A stretch of DNA of 64,000 nt from Afipia sp. GAS231 (lineage in GTDB: Bacteria > Pseudomonadota > Alphaproteobacteria > Rhizobiales > Xanthobacteraceae). The notes under the pieces were generated by a model. That model made no database searches. It had not been told where the DNA came from and was given only the letters and a program-made list of their open reading frames with translations. Below, piece by piece: positions 21,666-30,914 of this stretch. Both the position numbers and the translations under genes were made by a program. The stretch spans positions 2,976,001 to 3,040,000 of the forward strand of contig NZ_LT629703.1 in the NCBI RefSeq assembly GCF_900103365.1. Reading direction: 5' to 3'. Position 1 is the first letter of the stretch. Every line of letters begins with the position of its first letter.

Positions 21666-23840
21666 ATGACACGTTCGCCGCGCGTTGATTCCGCTTGCCG
21701 CTTTTTCCCCGAAGTCACCGCCAGCCTGCACCGGCCCGCGCGTCTAACGCAGGCCGCAATCGCGATCGGTCTCGGTCTTGCGCTATCCGCCGGCACGGCC
21801 TTGGCGCAAACCAAGGGATCCGCCGATCATATCAAGGCCGTCACCTCGGCGGTCGACAGCGCCTCCATCAAGGCCAACACGGCGACATCGAACGACTGGC
21901 CGACCATTGGCCTCGACTACGCCGAGACCCGCTTTTCCAAGCTCAACCAGATCAATACCGACAACGTCAAGAAACTGGGACTGGTGTGGAGCTACAGCCT
22001 CGAGTCGTCGCGCGGCGTCGAGGCGACGCCGGTCGTGGTCGACGGCATCATGTACCAGACCGCGTCGTGGAGCGTGGTGCACGCCATCGATGCGCGCACC
22101 GGCAAGAAGATCTGGGGTTACGATCCCGGCGTCGATCGCGAGAAGGGCTACAAAGGCTGCTGTGACGTCGTCAACCGCGGCGTCGCGGTCTACAAGGGCA
22201 AGGTGTTCGTCGCCGCCTATGACGGCAGGCTGATCGCGCTCGATGCGGCCACCGGCGCCAAGGTGTGGGAAAAGGACACCCTGATCGATCACGATCATTC
22301 CTACACCATCACCGGCGCGCCGCGCGCCTTCAACGGCAAGGTCGTGATCGGCCAGGGCGGCGCGGAATATGGCGCGCGCGGTTACGTCACGGCCTACGAC
22401 ACCGAGACCGGCAACCAGGCCTGGCGCTGGTTCACGGTGCCCGGCGATCCGTCAAAGCCGTTCGAAGACGCTTCGATGGAAGCGGCCGCCAAGACCTGGG
22501 ATCCCTCGGGCAAATACTGGCTCAATGGTGGCGGCGGCACGCCGTGGGACACCATGACCTACGATCCTGATTTGAACCTCGTCTTCATCGGCACCGGCAA
22601 CGGCGCGCCGTGGAATCGCAACGTGCGCAGCCCGTCCGGCGGCGATAACCTCTATCTGGCGTCACTGGTGGCGCTGAATGCCGATACCGGACAATACGTC
22701 TGGCACTATCAGGAAACCCCCGGCGATCACTGGGACTACACCTCGACCCAGCCGATGATCCTCGCCGACATCAATATCGACGGCGCGCCGCGCAAGGTCA
22801 TCCTGCATGCGCCGAAGAACGGCTTCTTCTTCGTCATCGACCGCACCAACGGCAAGTTCATCTCGGCGAAGAATTTCGTCGACGTGAACTGGGCCACCGG
22901 CTACGACGCCAACGGACGGCCGATCGAAGTGCCGGCAGCGCGCGGCGATGCGCCTTACGACAGCATTCCCGGTCCGTTCGGCGCCCATAACTGGCATCCG
23001 ATGTCGTACAATCCGCAAACCGGCCTCGTCTATCTGCCGGCGCAGGGCGTGCCGCTCAATCTGACGCCGGAAAAATCGGTCGTGCAGAATGCGCCGACGC
23101 CCGGCAAGTTCGGCGGCACCACCGGCTGGAATGTCGGCTTCGTGCTCAACGGCGAACCGCCGAAGGCCCCGGCGTTCGGGCGGCTGGTGGCGTGGGATCC
23201 GGTCAAGCAGAAGGAAGCCTGGCGCGCCGAATATGTCGCGCCGTGGAACGGCGGCACACTGACCACCGCGGGCAATCTGGTGTTCCAGGGCACCGCCGAC
23301 GGACGCTTCATCGCCTACAACGCCACCTCGGGCGAAAAGCTCTGGGAGACACCAACCGGAACCGGCGTGGTCGCGGCGGCCTCGACCTATATGATCGACG
23401 GCAAGCAGTATGTCTCGGTCGCGGTCGGCTGGGGCGGCGTGTTCGGCATCTCGCAGCGCGTCACCGAACTGCAGAGCCCGGGCACGGTCTATACCTTCGC
23501 GGTCGACGGCAAGGCGCCGCTGCCGTCGTTCGTAAAATACCAGACCGAGGGACTGCTCGCGGGCGTCAAGTATGACCCGAAGGACGTACCCGACGGCACC
23601 GCGATCTATGTCGCCGCCTGCGCCACCTGTCACGGCGTGCCCGGCGTCGACAAGGGCGGCAATGTCAGGAACCTTGGCTACGTCTCGCCGGAGACCATCA
23701 CCAACCTGAAGGACTTCGTCTTCAAAGGCCCGTTCCGCGACCAGGGCATGCCGGACTTCTCGGGCAAGCTGACGGAAGCGGACGTGGTGAAGATCCAGGC
23801 CTTCATCCAGGGCACCGCCGACGCGATCCGGCCGAAGTGA
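21666..23840 (+). CDS. PQQ-dependent quinohemoprotein alcohol dehydrogenase (type II)
   Basis: A periplasmic quinoprotein of 724 residues that oxidises alcohols with pyrroloquinoline quinone and passes electrons to its own c-type haem. The ATG at 21666 is preceded by GGGAGGGA at 5 nt. The N-terminus (about 1-47) is a signal peptide ending ALAQ. The beta-propeller PQQ domain spans roughly 60-620 and carries the vicinal cysteine pair Cys165-Cys166 (KGCCDVVNRG) that lies against PQQ in these enzymes. A C-terminal cytochrome c domain has Cys652-Ala-Thr-Cys655-His656, with a likely methionine ligand in GMPDFSG. Fusion of propeller and haem domains defines type II. No pqq synthesis genes or extra cytochromes are adjacent. 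Confidence 0.95.
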   Translation: MTRSPRVDSACRFFPEVTASLHRPARLTQAAIAIGLGLALSAGTALAQTKGSADHIKAVTSAVDSASIKANTATSNDWPTIGLDYAETRFSKLNQINTDNVKKLGLVWSYSLESSRGVEATPVVVDGIMYQTASWSVVHAIDARTGKKIWGYDPGVDREKGYKGCCDVVNRGVAVYKGKVFVAAYDGRLIALDAATGAKVWEKDTLIDHDHSYTITGAPRAFNGKVVIGQGGAEYGARGYVTAYDTETGNQAWRWFTVPGDPSKPFEDASMEAAAKTWDPSGKYWLNGGGGTPWDTMTYDPDLNLVFIGTGNGAPWNRNVRSPSGGDNLYLASLVALNADTGQYVWHYQETPGDHWDYTSTQPMILADINIDGAPRKVILHAPKNGFFFVIDRTNGKFISAKNFVDVNWATGYDANGRPIEVPAARGDAPYDSIPGPFGAHNWHPMSYNPQTGLVYLPAQGVPLNLTPEKSVVQNAPTPGKFGGTTGWNVGFVLNGEPPKAPAFGRLVAWDPVKQKEAWRAEYVAPWNGGTLTTAGNLVFQGTADGRFIAYNATSGEKLWETPTGTGVVAAASTYMIDGKQYVSVAVGWGGVFGISQRVTELQSPGTVYTFAVDGKAPLPSFVKYQTEGLLAGVKYDPKDVPDGTAIYVAACATCHGVPGVDKGGNVRNLGYVSPETITNLKDFVFKGPFRDQGMPDFSGKLTEADVVKIQAFIQGTADAIRPK

Positions 23841-23847
23841 CGGTACC

Positions 23848-23928
23848 GTCATTCCGGGGCGATGCGAAGCATCGAACCCGGAAGTTCGAACTTCCGGGTC
23901 TGGTCCTTCGGACCATCCCGGAATGACA
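23848..23928. repeat. Palindromic intergenic repeat (GTCATTCCGGG...CCCGGAATGAC type)
   Basis: The outer inverted repeat is GTCATTCCGGGG and its complement CCCGGAATGAC. Nested inside are GATGCGAAGCATC, CCCGGAAGTTCGAACTTCCGGG and GGTCCTTCGGACC, each a perfect or near-perfect hairpin. It lies between convergent genes. The design matches the repeats at 37176-37258 and 48064-48154, which also start with GTCAT and end with ATGAC. Confidence 0.85.
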
Positions 23929-23943
23929 GCACTCTCCAAACAA

Positions 23944-23976
23944 AAAGGGCTGCGCGAGATCATCGCGCAGCCCTTT
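23944..23976 (-). terminator. Rho-independent terminator of the Liv-type binding-protein gene
   Basis: A perfect 14-bp stem (AAAGGGCTGCGCGA / TCGCGCAGCCCTTT) with a 5-nt loop. Read on the minus strand it is followed by a run of T residues, directly downstream of the stop codon at 24002. This is the clearest intrinsic terminator in the window. It may also stop rightward transcripts, although the T-run on that side is short. Confidence 0.9.
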
Positions 23977-24001
23977 GTCGTTGGAAGGAGAGACCAACCC
24001 G

Positions 24002-25201
24002 TCAGAACATCAGGCCGTCCTTCATCAGCACCCAACGGCCCTTCTGGACCTGCTGAACCTGGGTGATGGTGTTGGCGAGATGATCGGTCTTGGAGAACTT
24101 GGTCGGCGGCGAGTTGAAGATATCGAGGAACTTGTCGCCGCCCTCCAGTGCGTCGAGCATCTTCTGACCGTTCAGATCCTTGCCCGCCTTGTTGGCATAG
24201 AAGGCAAAGGTCTCGATCGCGTTGTAGCCGATGATCGCCTGCGTGTTGGCGTCGGTGCCGAACATCTTCTTGTAGTTCGCCAGCCAGTCCTTGACCTTGC
24301 CCTTGGCTGTATCCTCGTAGGGAATTTCGAAGCCGGAAGCCGCATAGAGGCCCTCGACCGCGTCCTTGCCCAGCGTCGGCACTTCGAGCACGTTGGTCGG
24401 GGTGGCGCCGAGGAAGGTGACGTCCCAACCGAGCTTCTTGGCCTCGCTCATCGCACCGATGGTCTCGCGGATCACGGTGCCGAGCACGACGAGATCGCAG
24501 CCGTCGGACTTCATCTTGGCAACCTGCGCTGAGAAGTCGGATGCGCCGCGCTTGTAGCTGGTCACCGAAGCCGCCGGGACCTTCATCGCCGCCAACTGCT
24601 GGGTGAAGCCGTCAAGCACGTTCTTTCCGTACTCGTCGTCCTGATGCATGATGCAGGGCTTGGCGAATTTCTTGGCCTCCATCATCCATTTCAGCGCCGC
24701 CCGCGTGCTCTCGACATAGGGCAGCAGGTTGTTGAACTTCAGGCGCTCCTGCGGCTTGGCCGGGTCGAACTTGAAGGTGAATTCGGCCGCCGTCAGCGGG
24801 AACAGTTGCAGCACGCCGGCGTCGAACAGGATGTCCTGCGCGGCGAGCACGGTCGGCGAACCCATCGGGCCGATCATGGCGAAAATCTTGTCGCGCTCGA
24901 CCATCTTCTGCGATGCCAGCACCGCCTTCTTCGGATCGTAGCCATTGTCTTCGAGGATCATCTTGATCTTGCGGCCCTGGATGCCGCCCGCGGCGTTGAT
25001 TTCCTCGACCGCCATCTTCATGCCGTTGGAAACCGGAACGCCCCAGACCTTGATCGGGCCGGACAGGTCCTGATGGGTGCCGATCACGATCTCGCTAGCC
25101 GAGATGCCTTCATTGGTAACCTTGGTCTGGGCTGCGGCCGGCAGATGGGTCAGCGCAAGGGCGCTCACCGCAAGGCCCAACACCCTTAACGATTTCGACA
25201 T
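24002..25201 (-). CDS. Branched-chain amino acid-type ABC transporter substrate-binding protein
   Basis: Periplasmic receptor of the Peripla_BP_6/LivK family, 399 residues. It has a signal peptide (LRVLGLAVSALALTHLPAAA, cleaved after AAA) and the family start GISASEIVIGTHQDLSGP. Further landmarks are VEEINAAGGIQGRKIKMI and KMVERDKIFAMIGPMGSPT. It is the last gene of a leftward series that begins with livH at 30914, and it ends at a strong terminator. The neighbouring acyl-CoA ligase suggests that the ligand may be an organic, perhaps aromatic, acid rather than a branched-chain amino acid; many rhizobial members of this family bind such acids. Confidence 0.93.
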   Translation of the reverse strand: MSKSLRVLGLAVSALALTHLPAAAQTKVTNEGISASEIVIGTHQDLSGPIKVWGVPVSNGMKMAVEEINAAGGIQGRKIKMILEDNGYDPKKAVLASQKMVERDKIFAMIGPMGSPTVLAAQDILFDAGVLQLFPLTAAEFTFKFDPAKPQERLKFNNLLPYVESTRAALKWMMEAKKFAKPCIMHQDDEYGKNVLDGFTQQLAAMKVPAASVTSYKRGASDFSAQVAKMKSDGCDLVVLGTVIRETIGAMSEAKKLGWDVTFLGATPTNVLEVPTLGKDAVEGLYAASGFEIPYEDTAKGKVKDWLANYKKMFGTDANTQAIIGYNAIETFAFYANKAGKDLNGQKMLDALEGGDKFLDIFNSPPTKFSKTDHLANTITQVQQVQKGRWVLMKDGLMF

Positions 25202-25294
25202 TGCAAACTCCTCCTCTTGGCCCGTGTTGAGCGAAGGCTGGGGCCTTACGATCCTTCGCCGTTTTTCAAAAATTCCGGTTCAAATCCTTTTTTT

Positions 25295-25340
25295 GAGCAT
25301 GACCTCTCGGAAAACCGGTTTCCACTTTTCCGGGTCATGC
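25295..25340. repeat. Short palindromic repeat (GAGCATG...AAAACCGGTTT...CATGC type)
   Basis: GAGCATGACC and GGGTCATGC are inverted ends around a core with ACCGGT (AAAACCGGTTTCCACTTTTCC). From memory, very similar short elements are scattered in large numbers through Bradyrhizobium-type genomes; I cannot count copies here. It lies in the 142-bp gap between the CoA ligase and the binding protein, so it would be transcribed within that unit. Confidence 0.65.
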
Positions 25341-25343
25341 GGC

Positions 25344-27182
25344 TCACGCCACCGCCCGTTCGCGATACATGGCGTCGATCTCCGCGGCGTAGCGCTGGTT
25401 CACGAAGCTGCGCTTCAACTTCATCGTCGGCGTCAATTCCTCGTCCTCGGGCGTCAACTGGCGCTCGATCAGGAAGAAGCGCTTGATGGTCTCGACCCGC
25501 GCGAAATTGCCGTTGACCGCCTCGATCTCGCGCTGGATCAGGTCCTGGATCTCGGCCGCGCGACACAGGCTGGCATAATTGGTGAACGGAATGTCGTGAT
25601 CCTGCGCGAACTTCTCGACATTCTCCTGATCGATCATGACCAGGCAGGTCAGATACGGCCGCTTGTCGCCGATCACCACGGCATCGGAAACGTAGGGCGA
25701 GAACTTCAACTGGTTCTCGATTTCCGACGGCGTGATATTCTTGCCGCCGGAGGTGATGATGATGTCCTTCATCCGGTCGGTGATCTTGATGAAGCCTTCA
25801 TTGTCGATCGAGCCGACGTCGCCGGTGTGCAGCCAGCCCTTGGCGTCGATCGTCTCGGCGGTCTTTTCCGGCTGGTTCAGATAGCCCATGAACAGGTAAT
25901 CGCCCTTGATCAGGATTTCGCCCTGCGGGGAAATCGCGACCTCGCCCCAGGGCGCTGCCTTGCCGACCGAACCGAGCTTGATGCGATCGAACGGCATCAC
26001 CGTAGCGACGCCGCAATTCTCGGTCTGGCCGTAGACCTCGCGCATGTCGAGGCCGAGCGCGAGATACCAGCGAATCAGATCCGGCGCGATCGGCGCGGCA
26101 CCGGTGAAGGCCAGCCGGCAGCGGTCGAGCCCGAGCATGCGGCGGATGTTGCGGAACACCAGCCAATAGGCGGCGCGATTGGCCAACTGCAACGACAGCG
26201 GCGGCGTGTCACCTTCCAGCCGGTATACCGTCATGCGATGGCCGATGGCGAGCGCGTGACGGTACATCCAGTTCTGGAATCCCGTGGCATCCTTCAAGGC
26301 GATCGTGATGCCCGAATAGAATTTTTCCCAGATTCGGGGCACCGCGAGGAAAGCGGTCGGCTGCACCTCGCGCAGATTGTCCGGCACCGTTTCCGGGCTT
26401 TCGGCGAAATTCATCACCGATCCCAGCGCCAGCGACAGGTAATAGCCGCCGACCCGCTCGGCGACATGGCACAGCGGCAGGAACACCAGCCGCTCCTCGG
26501 CATCCGTCGACGGGAACAGGTCGTTGGCGTGGCGCATCTGATGGGTGACGCTGCGGTTGGAATGCATCGCACCCTTCGGCGGGCCCGTCGTGCCCGACGT
26601 GTAGACCAGAATGGCGAGATCGTTGGCGCCGCGGCCGCCGACCATCGTGTCCCACAGCGCCTCGTTGCCTTGGGCGTGGTTGCGCCCGAGCGCCATGAAT
26701 TCGGCCAGCGACAGCACCATCGGATCGATGAAGCCGGCGAGGCCCTCCATGTCGAACACGATGATCTTCTGCAGGGTCGGGCACCGCGCGCGGCAGGACA
26801 GGATCTTGTCGAGCTGCTCCTCGTCTTCGGCGAAGATCACTTTGGTCGCGGAATCGTTGACGAGATATTCGACCTGGACCGACGAATCGGTCGGATAGAT
26901 CCCGGACGAAACACCGCCGGCGCAGAGGATGCCCATGTCGGCATACACCCACTCCGGCACCGCGTTGGAAATGATCGAGGCGACGTCGCCGGGCTTGAAG
27001 CCGATGGCGTGCAGGCCGTAGGCGATGTCTTTGGAGATCTGCAGCCATTGCCGCCAGCTCGTCGGCTGCCAGATGCCGAACTTCTTTTCGCGGATCGCAG
27101 GCTTATCGCCGCGCGTCTCCACGCCGAGCAGAAAACTCTTTGCGATCGTGTCGGCGACCGTCAGCACTGCCGGTCTGGCCAT
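25344..27182 (-). CDS. AMP-dependent acyl-CoA synthetase (long-chain fatty acid/aryl CoA ligase family)
   Basis: A 612-residue adenylate-forming enzyme that activates a carboxylic acid to its CoA thioester, with AMP and PPi as products. The phosphate-binding P-loop is YTSGTTGPPKGAMHSN, near residues 192-207. Other core motifs are YGQTENCG, the hinge/ATP region GWLHTGDVGSID, and the C-terminal ITSGGKNITPSEIEN. The length fits the long-chain acyl-CoA synthetase (FAA1-like) branch. It sits between livF and a LivK-type binding protein, which suggests transport-coupled activation of the imported acid. The chain length or ring type of the substrate cannot be told from sequence. Confidence 0.93.
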   Translation of the reverse strand: MARPAVLTVADTIAKSFLLGVETRGDKPAIREKKFGIWQPTSWRQWLQISKDIAYGLHAIGFKPGDVASIISNAVPEWVYADMGILCAGGVSSGIYPTDSSVQVEYLVNDSATKVIFAEDEEQLDKILSCRARCPTLQKIIVFDMEGLAGFIDPMVLSLAEFMALGRNHAQGNEALWDTMVGGRGANDLAILVYTSGTTGPPKGAMHSNRSVTHQMRHANDLFPSTDAEERLVFLPLCHVAERVGGYYLSLALGSVMNFAESPETVPDNLREVQPTAFLAVPRIWEKFYSGITIALKDATGFQNWMYRHALAIGHRMTVYRLEGDTPPLSLQLANRAAYWLVFRNIRRMLGLDRCRLAFTGAAPIAPDLIRWYLALGLDMREVYGQTENCGVATVMPFDRIKLGSVGKAAPWGEVAISPQGEILIKGDYLFMGYLNQPEKTAETIDAKGWLHTGDVGSIDNEGFIKITDRMKDIIITSGGKNITPSEIENQLKFSPYVSDAVVIGDKRPYLTCLVMIDQENVEKFAQDHDIPFTNYASLCRAAEIQDLIQREIEAVNGNFARVETIKRFFLIERQLTPEDEELTPTMKLKRSFVNQRYAAEIDAMYRERAVA

Positions 27183-27342
27183 GCTTCCTTCCTCCCTCTC
27201 TCGCCTGCCCCGAACGCCGTTAACCGGTCTTTTTTCGAAGCAGGCCCCGAATTTAGCCCCAACCCGTTCAGAACGCCATGCGCTTAACTGTCATCCTTAC
27301 GGCCAATGCCTTCGCCGCCGCCACGCCTTTGCCGCCAAGCCT

Positions 27343-28122
27343 CTACCGCCAGGTCTTTTTCTTCTTCCAGCGCCGCTCGCCGCGGGCGCCCTCTTCCTTG
27401 GCGCCGAGATAGAATTCCTGGATGTCCTTTGAATTCATCAGCCGATCGCAGGTGTCGTTCATCACGACCCGGCCGATTTCCAGCACATAGCCGTAATGCG
27501 CCGTCTCCAGCGCGACCTTGGCGTTCTGCTCGACCAGCAGGATCGACATGCCCTGCTCCTCGTTGACGCGCTTGATGATGGTGAAAATCTCCCTCACCAG
27601 GATCGGCGACAGCCCGAGCGACGGCTCGTCCAGCAGCAGCAAGGTCGGCCGGTTCATCAGCGCCCGTCCGATCGCCAGCATCTGCTGCTCGCCACCGGAA
27701 AGCTGCCCGGCCGGCTGGTTGATCCGCTCGCGCAGCCGCGGGAAATATTCGAACACGCGCTCGAGATCCTCCGTGACGCCGTCTCGATCCTTCCGCGGAT
27801 AGGCGCCCATCATCAGGTTTTCGTGCACCGAGAGGAACGGAAACACTTCCCGCCCCTCCGGCACATGGCTGAGGCCGAGCCGCACGATCTTGTCGGCTTC
27901 CATGCGCTGGATCGGCTTGCCCAGAAACTCGATCGAGCCCTTTTGCGGATCGAGAATGCCGGAGATGGTCTTCAGCACCGTGGTCTTGCCGGCGCCGTTG
28001 GCGCCGAGCAGCGTGACGATCTTGCCGCGCGGCACCTCGAGGCTGATGCCCCTGATCGCCATGATCGGCCCGTAGTAGCTCTCGATGTTGCTGAGCTTCA
28101 GGATGATGTCGGGTGCGCTCAT
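27343..28122 (-). CDS. livF: Branched-chain amino acid-type ABC transporter ATP-binding protein LivF
   Basis: One of two ATPase subunits of the Liv-type importer, 259 residues. I start at ATG 28122 (MSAPDIILKLSN); the frame stays open upstream but that stretch overlaps livG. Walker A is GANGAGKTT (40-48), the signature is LSGGEQQMLAIGRAL, and Walker B is LLLLDEPSLGLSP. The C-terminus is basic and unusual (EEGARGERRWKKKKTWR). It begins 10 nt after the livG stop. A 160-bp gap separates it from the CoA ligase gene, so the ligase may have its own promoter. Confidence 0.94.
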   Translation of the reverse strand: MSAPDIILKLSNIESYYGPIMAIRGISLEVPRGKIVTLLGANGAGKTTVLKTISGILDPQKGSIEFLGKPIQRMEADKIVRLGLSHVPEGREVFPFLSVHENLMMGAYPRKDRDGVTEDLERVFEYFPRLRERINQPAGQLSGGEQQMLAIGRALMNRPTLLLLDEPSLGLSPILVREIFTIIKRVNEEQGMSILLVEQNAKVALETAHYGYVLEIGRVVMNDTCDRLMNSKDIQEFYLGAKEEGARGERRWKKKKTWR

Positions 28123-28132
28123 GGCCTCATCC

Positions 28133-28891
28133 TCATGCGCCGAGATAGGCGGCGACGACATCAGGATGGCGCTGCACCTCGGAAGGTGAGCCCATCGCCA
28201 GCACGCGGCCGTAATTGAGCGCAATCACCCGGTCGGAGACGCGATTGACCAACGTCATGTCGTGCTCGACCATCAGGACGGTGATGCCGAGCTCGGTTTT
28301 CATGTCGCGGATCCAGAACGACATGTCACTGGTCTCCTCGACGTTCAGGCCGGAGGACGGCTCGTCCAGCAGGATCAGTTTCGGCTCCGAGCACAGCGCG
28401 CGCGCGAGCTCGATCACCTTGCGGACGCCGTAGGGCAGCCCCGAGATCAGCTTGTCGCGATAGGCTTCGAGATCGAGAAACTCGATGACCTGCTCGACCC
28501 GGCGGCGGTGCGCCTTTTCGTTGGCGCGCACGCTCGGCAGAAACAGCAGTTCCTGCCAGAGCTGGGTGGTGGAATGCCGATGCCGGCCGACCAGCAGATT
28601 GCTCAGCATGGTCGCATTCTCGAACAGCTCGATGTTCTGGAAGGTGCGAGCAATACCGAGGCCGGCAATCTCGTAGGACGGCTGCCCGGTGATGTCCTGA
28701 TCCTCGAAGTAGATCTTGCCTGAGGTCGGCGGATAAATCCGCGAGATCAGGTTGAAGATCGAACTTTTGCCGGCGCCATTGGGGCCGATGATCGAGAGGA
28801 TCTCGCCCTTCTCGACCGCGAAGCTGACGGAATCGACCGCCTTGAGACCGCCGAAATGCAACGAGAGATTTTCCGCACGGAAATAGCTCAT
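28133..28891 (-). CDS. livG: Branched-chain amino acid-type ABC transporter ATP-binding protein LivG
   Basis: Second ATPase subunit, 252 residues. Walker A is GPNGAGKSS (36-44). The signature region is LPYGVRKVIELARAL, the LivG variant of the LSGGQ motif. Walker B is LILLDEPSSGLN, followed by the switch histidine in MVEHDM. Its ATG overlaps the livM stop by 4 nt (ATGA), a sign of translational coupling. The longer open frame reaching to 29515 is only read-through of the livM region in another frame. Confidence 0.95.
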   Translation of the reverse strand: MSYFRAENLSLHFGGLKAVDSVSFAVEKGEILSIIGPNGAGKSSIFNLISRIYPPTSGKIYFEDQDITGQPSYEIAGLGIARTFQNIELFENATMLSNLLVGRHRHSTTQLWQELLFLPSVRANEKAHRRRVEQVIEFLDLEAYRDKLISGLPYGVRKVIELARALCSEPKLILLDEPSSGLNVEETSDMSFWIRDMKTELGITVLMVEHDMTLVNRVSDRVIALNYGRVLAMGSPSEVQRHPDVVAAYLGA

Positions 28892-30039
28892 CGGTTCCGC
28901 TCCGACTTCACATAGATCTTCTGCCGCTTGAAAGTGGCGCGCTTGTAGAGCGGGAACAGCTGGAAGAAGAGCTTGATCTTCAACCACCGCCCGTAAAGGC
29001 CGAGCGGCTCGAACAGCACGAACAGCACGATGATGATGCCGTAGATCGCGCCCTTGAGGCCGTTGGCGGACGCAAACGCCGCGACGTTGCTCTGAATGCT
29101 GTCCGCCGCGGCCTTGCCGGCGCCGAAGGTCGCGGCCGCACCCGCGATGATGCCGGGCATGTCGTCCTTGAGGTAAGTCAGGAACGGGTCGATCATGACC
29201 AGGAAGATCGCGCCCAGCACCGCGCCATGCAGGCTGAAGGTGCCGCCGATCAGGATCACGATGATGAACTCGATCGAGAGCTGCAGCGTGAACATTTCCG
29301 GGCTGATAAAGGACAGCTTGTGGGCGAACAGCACGCCGGCAAACCCGGTGATCGCGGCACTGATCGCGAACGACTTCACCTTGTAGAGAGATACGTTGAT
29401 GCCCATGCTGCGCGCCGCGGTCTCGCTGTCGCGGATGGCGACGAAGGCGCGCCCGGTCGGCGAGCGCAGCAGGTTGAGCGTGCCGACGATGGTCAGGATC
29501 AGCACGCCGACACACAGAAAATAGAACGTAGGCCCGTCGCGCGGCACCGCGCTGCCAAACAGGCTCATGGTCTTGACGCGCATGCCCTCATTGCCATGGG
29601 TCACGCTTTCCCAGCGCGCCAGAATTTCCTCGACGATGAAGGCAAAGGAAATCGTCGCAATCACCAGGTAGATGCCCTGCAGCCGCAGCGCGGGAAATCC
29701 GACCAGCGCGCCGACCACCCCGGTCAGCAGGCCCGCGGCGAGGAAATACACCGGAAACGGGACGTTGAACTGCTGCAGATAGGCCGCCGTATAGGCGCCG
29801 ATGGCGAGAAAGGCGGCATGGCCGAGCGAGGCCTGTCCGGTAAAGCCGGTGAGGATCATCAGCCCGACGCCGACGGTGGCGTAGATGCAGACGAACACCA
29901 ATTGGCTGACGATGTAGCTCGACAGCACGAACGGCGCGATCGCCAGCAACACCAGCAGCACACCATAGGAAACGATGTAGCCGCTGTGCGGAAACAGCCT
30001 GATGTCATCCTCATAGTCGGTCTTGAACAGGAACCGCAT
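28888..30039 (-). CDS. livM: Branched-chain amino acid-type ABC transporter permease LivM
   Basis: Membrane permease of 383 residues, starting MRFLFKTDYEDDIRLFPHSG, with about ten hydrophobic segments. The LivM-family core is visible: GFTGQASLGHAAFLAIGAY and the later SPTGRAFVAIRDSETAARSM loop that contacts the ATPase. The C-terminus is basic. It overlaps the livH stop by one base (TGATG) and the livG start by four, so livH, livM and livG form a tightly coupled unit. The in-frame extension upstream of 30039 lies inside livH and is not used. Confidence 0.94.
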   Translation of the reverse strand: MRFLFKTDYEDDIRLFPHSGYIVSYGVLLVLLAIAPFVLSSYIVSQLVFVCIYATVGVGLMILTGFTGQASLGHAAFLAIGAYTAAYLQQFNVPFPVYFLAAGLLTGVVGALVGFPALRLQGIYLVIATISFAFIVEEILARWESVTHGNEGMRVKTMSLFGSAVPRDGPTFYFLCVGVLILTIVGTLNLLRSPTGRAFVAIRDSETAARSMGINVSLYKVKSFAISAAITGFAGVLFAHKLSFISPEMFTLQLSIEFIIVILIGGTFSLHGAVLGAIFLVMIDPFLTYLKDDMPGIIAGAAATFGAGKAAADSIQSNVAAFASANGLKGAIYGIIIVLFVLFEPLGLYGRWLKIKLFFQLFPLYKRATFKRQKIYVKSERNR

Positions 30040-30914
30040 CAGACCTTCTTCCGCGTATGAATCCCGAACAGGCCTTCGGGCTTGAGCAGCAGCACCACCA
30101 GCAGGACGATGTAGGGCGCGACGTCCTTCCAGCCCTGCGGCAGATAGAAGCCGGCCATGCTCTCGATCACGCCGATCATCACGCCGCCGACCACAGCACC
30201 GGGGATCGAACCGAAGCCGCCGAGCACGGCGGCTGGAAACGCCTTCAACCCCAGCACCAGCCCGACATTGGAATGAATGAAGGTGATCGGCGCCAGCAGC
30301 ACGCCGGCACAGGTCGCGACCGCGGCCGAGATCGCCCAGACGATCGAAACCACCCGCTTGACCGGAATGCCCATGTAATAGGCGGCCAGCATGTTCTCCG
30401 AGCTGGCGCGCATCGCGGTGCCGAGCGTGGTGCGGTTGAAGAACAGATAGAGCAGCGCGCACAGGATCACGGTCGCCGCGATCACCGAGAGCTTGTCATT
30501 GGCCAGCACCAGGCTGCCGATCCGCAGCACGCCCTGGCTGAACGGCGTCTCGATCTTGAAGTCATCGGTGCCCCAGATCATGCCGACGACGGAGCGCAGG
30601 AAATAGCCGAGCCCGATGGTGGCCATGATGATGGAAAATTGCGGATAGCCGAGGATCGGCCGCACCACCACGCGTTCAGCCAGCATGCCGAACAGCGCCA
30701 TCGCGATGACGGCGCCGGCAAATCCGATCCAGTAATTGAGGCCGAGTATGCCGATGAACGTGTAGGCAAAAAAGCCGCCCAGCATCATCAAGTCGCCCTG
30801 GGCGAAATTGACGACCTCGGTGGCCTTGTAGACCAGCACGAAGCCGAGCGCGATCAGGCCGTAAACGCAGCCAAGCGCGATGCCGCTGACGAGCTGCTGA
30901 ACGAAGTCCAGCAT
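30039..30914 (-). CDS. livH: Branched-chain amino acid-type ABC transporter permease LivH
   Basis: Membrane permease of 291 residues. I use the ATG at 30914 (MLDFVQQLVSGIALG), preceded by GGGAGG at about 5 nt, rather than an upstream start nine codons earlier. Family landmarks are YGLIALGFVLVYKATEVVNF and AQGDLMMLGGFFAY near the N-terminus, and LGLKAFPAAVLGGFGSIPGA near residues 220-240. First gene of the leftward Liv-type operon. Confidence 0.95.
   Translation of the reverse strand: MLDFVQQLVSGIALGCVYGLIALGFVLVYKATEVVNFAQGDLMMLGGFFAYTFIGILGLNYWIGFAGAVIAMALFGMLAERVVVRPILGYPQFSIIMATIGLGYFLRSVVGMIWGTDDFKIETPFSQGVLRIGSLVLANDKLSVIAATVILCALLYLFFNRTTLGTAMRASSENMLAAYYMGIPVKRVVSIVWAISAAVATCAGVLLAPITFIHSNVGLVLGLKAFPAAVLGGFGSIPGAVVGGVMIGVIESMAGFYLPQGWKDVAPYIVLLVVLLLKPEGLFGIHTRKKV

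Noticed and set aside
22662..24428. Minus-strand open frame of 588 residues running through the PQQ dehydrogenase and a repeat
   Set aside because: Crosses two real genes, a terminator and a palindromic repeat. No domain matches in translation.
28892..29515. N-terminal extension of LivG by about 208 residues
   Set aside because: The extension is the livM coding region in another frame; the ATG at 28891 overlaps the livM stop as usual for coupled genes.
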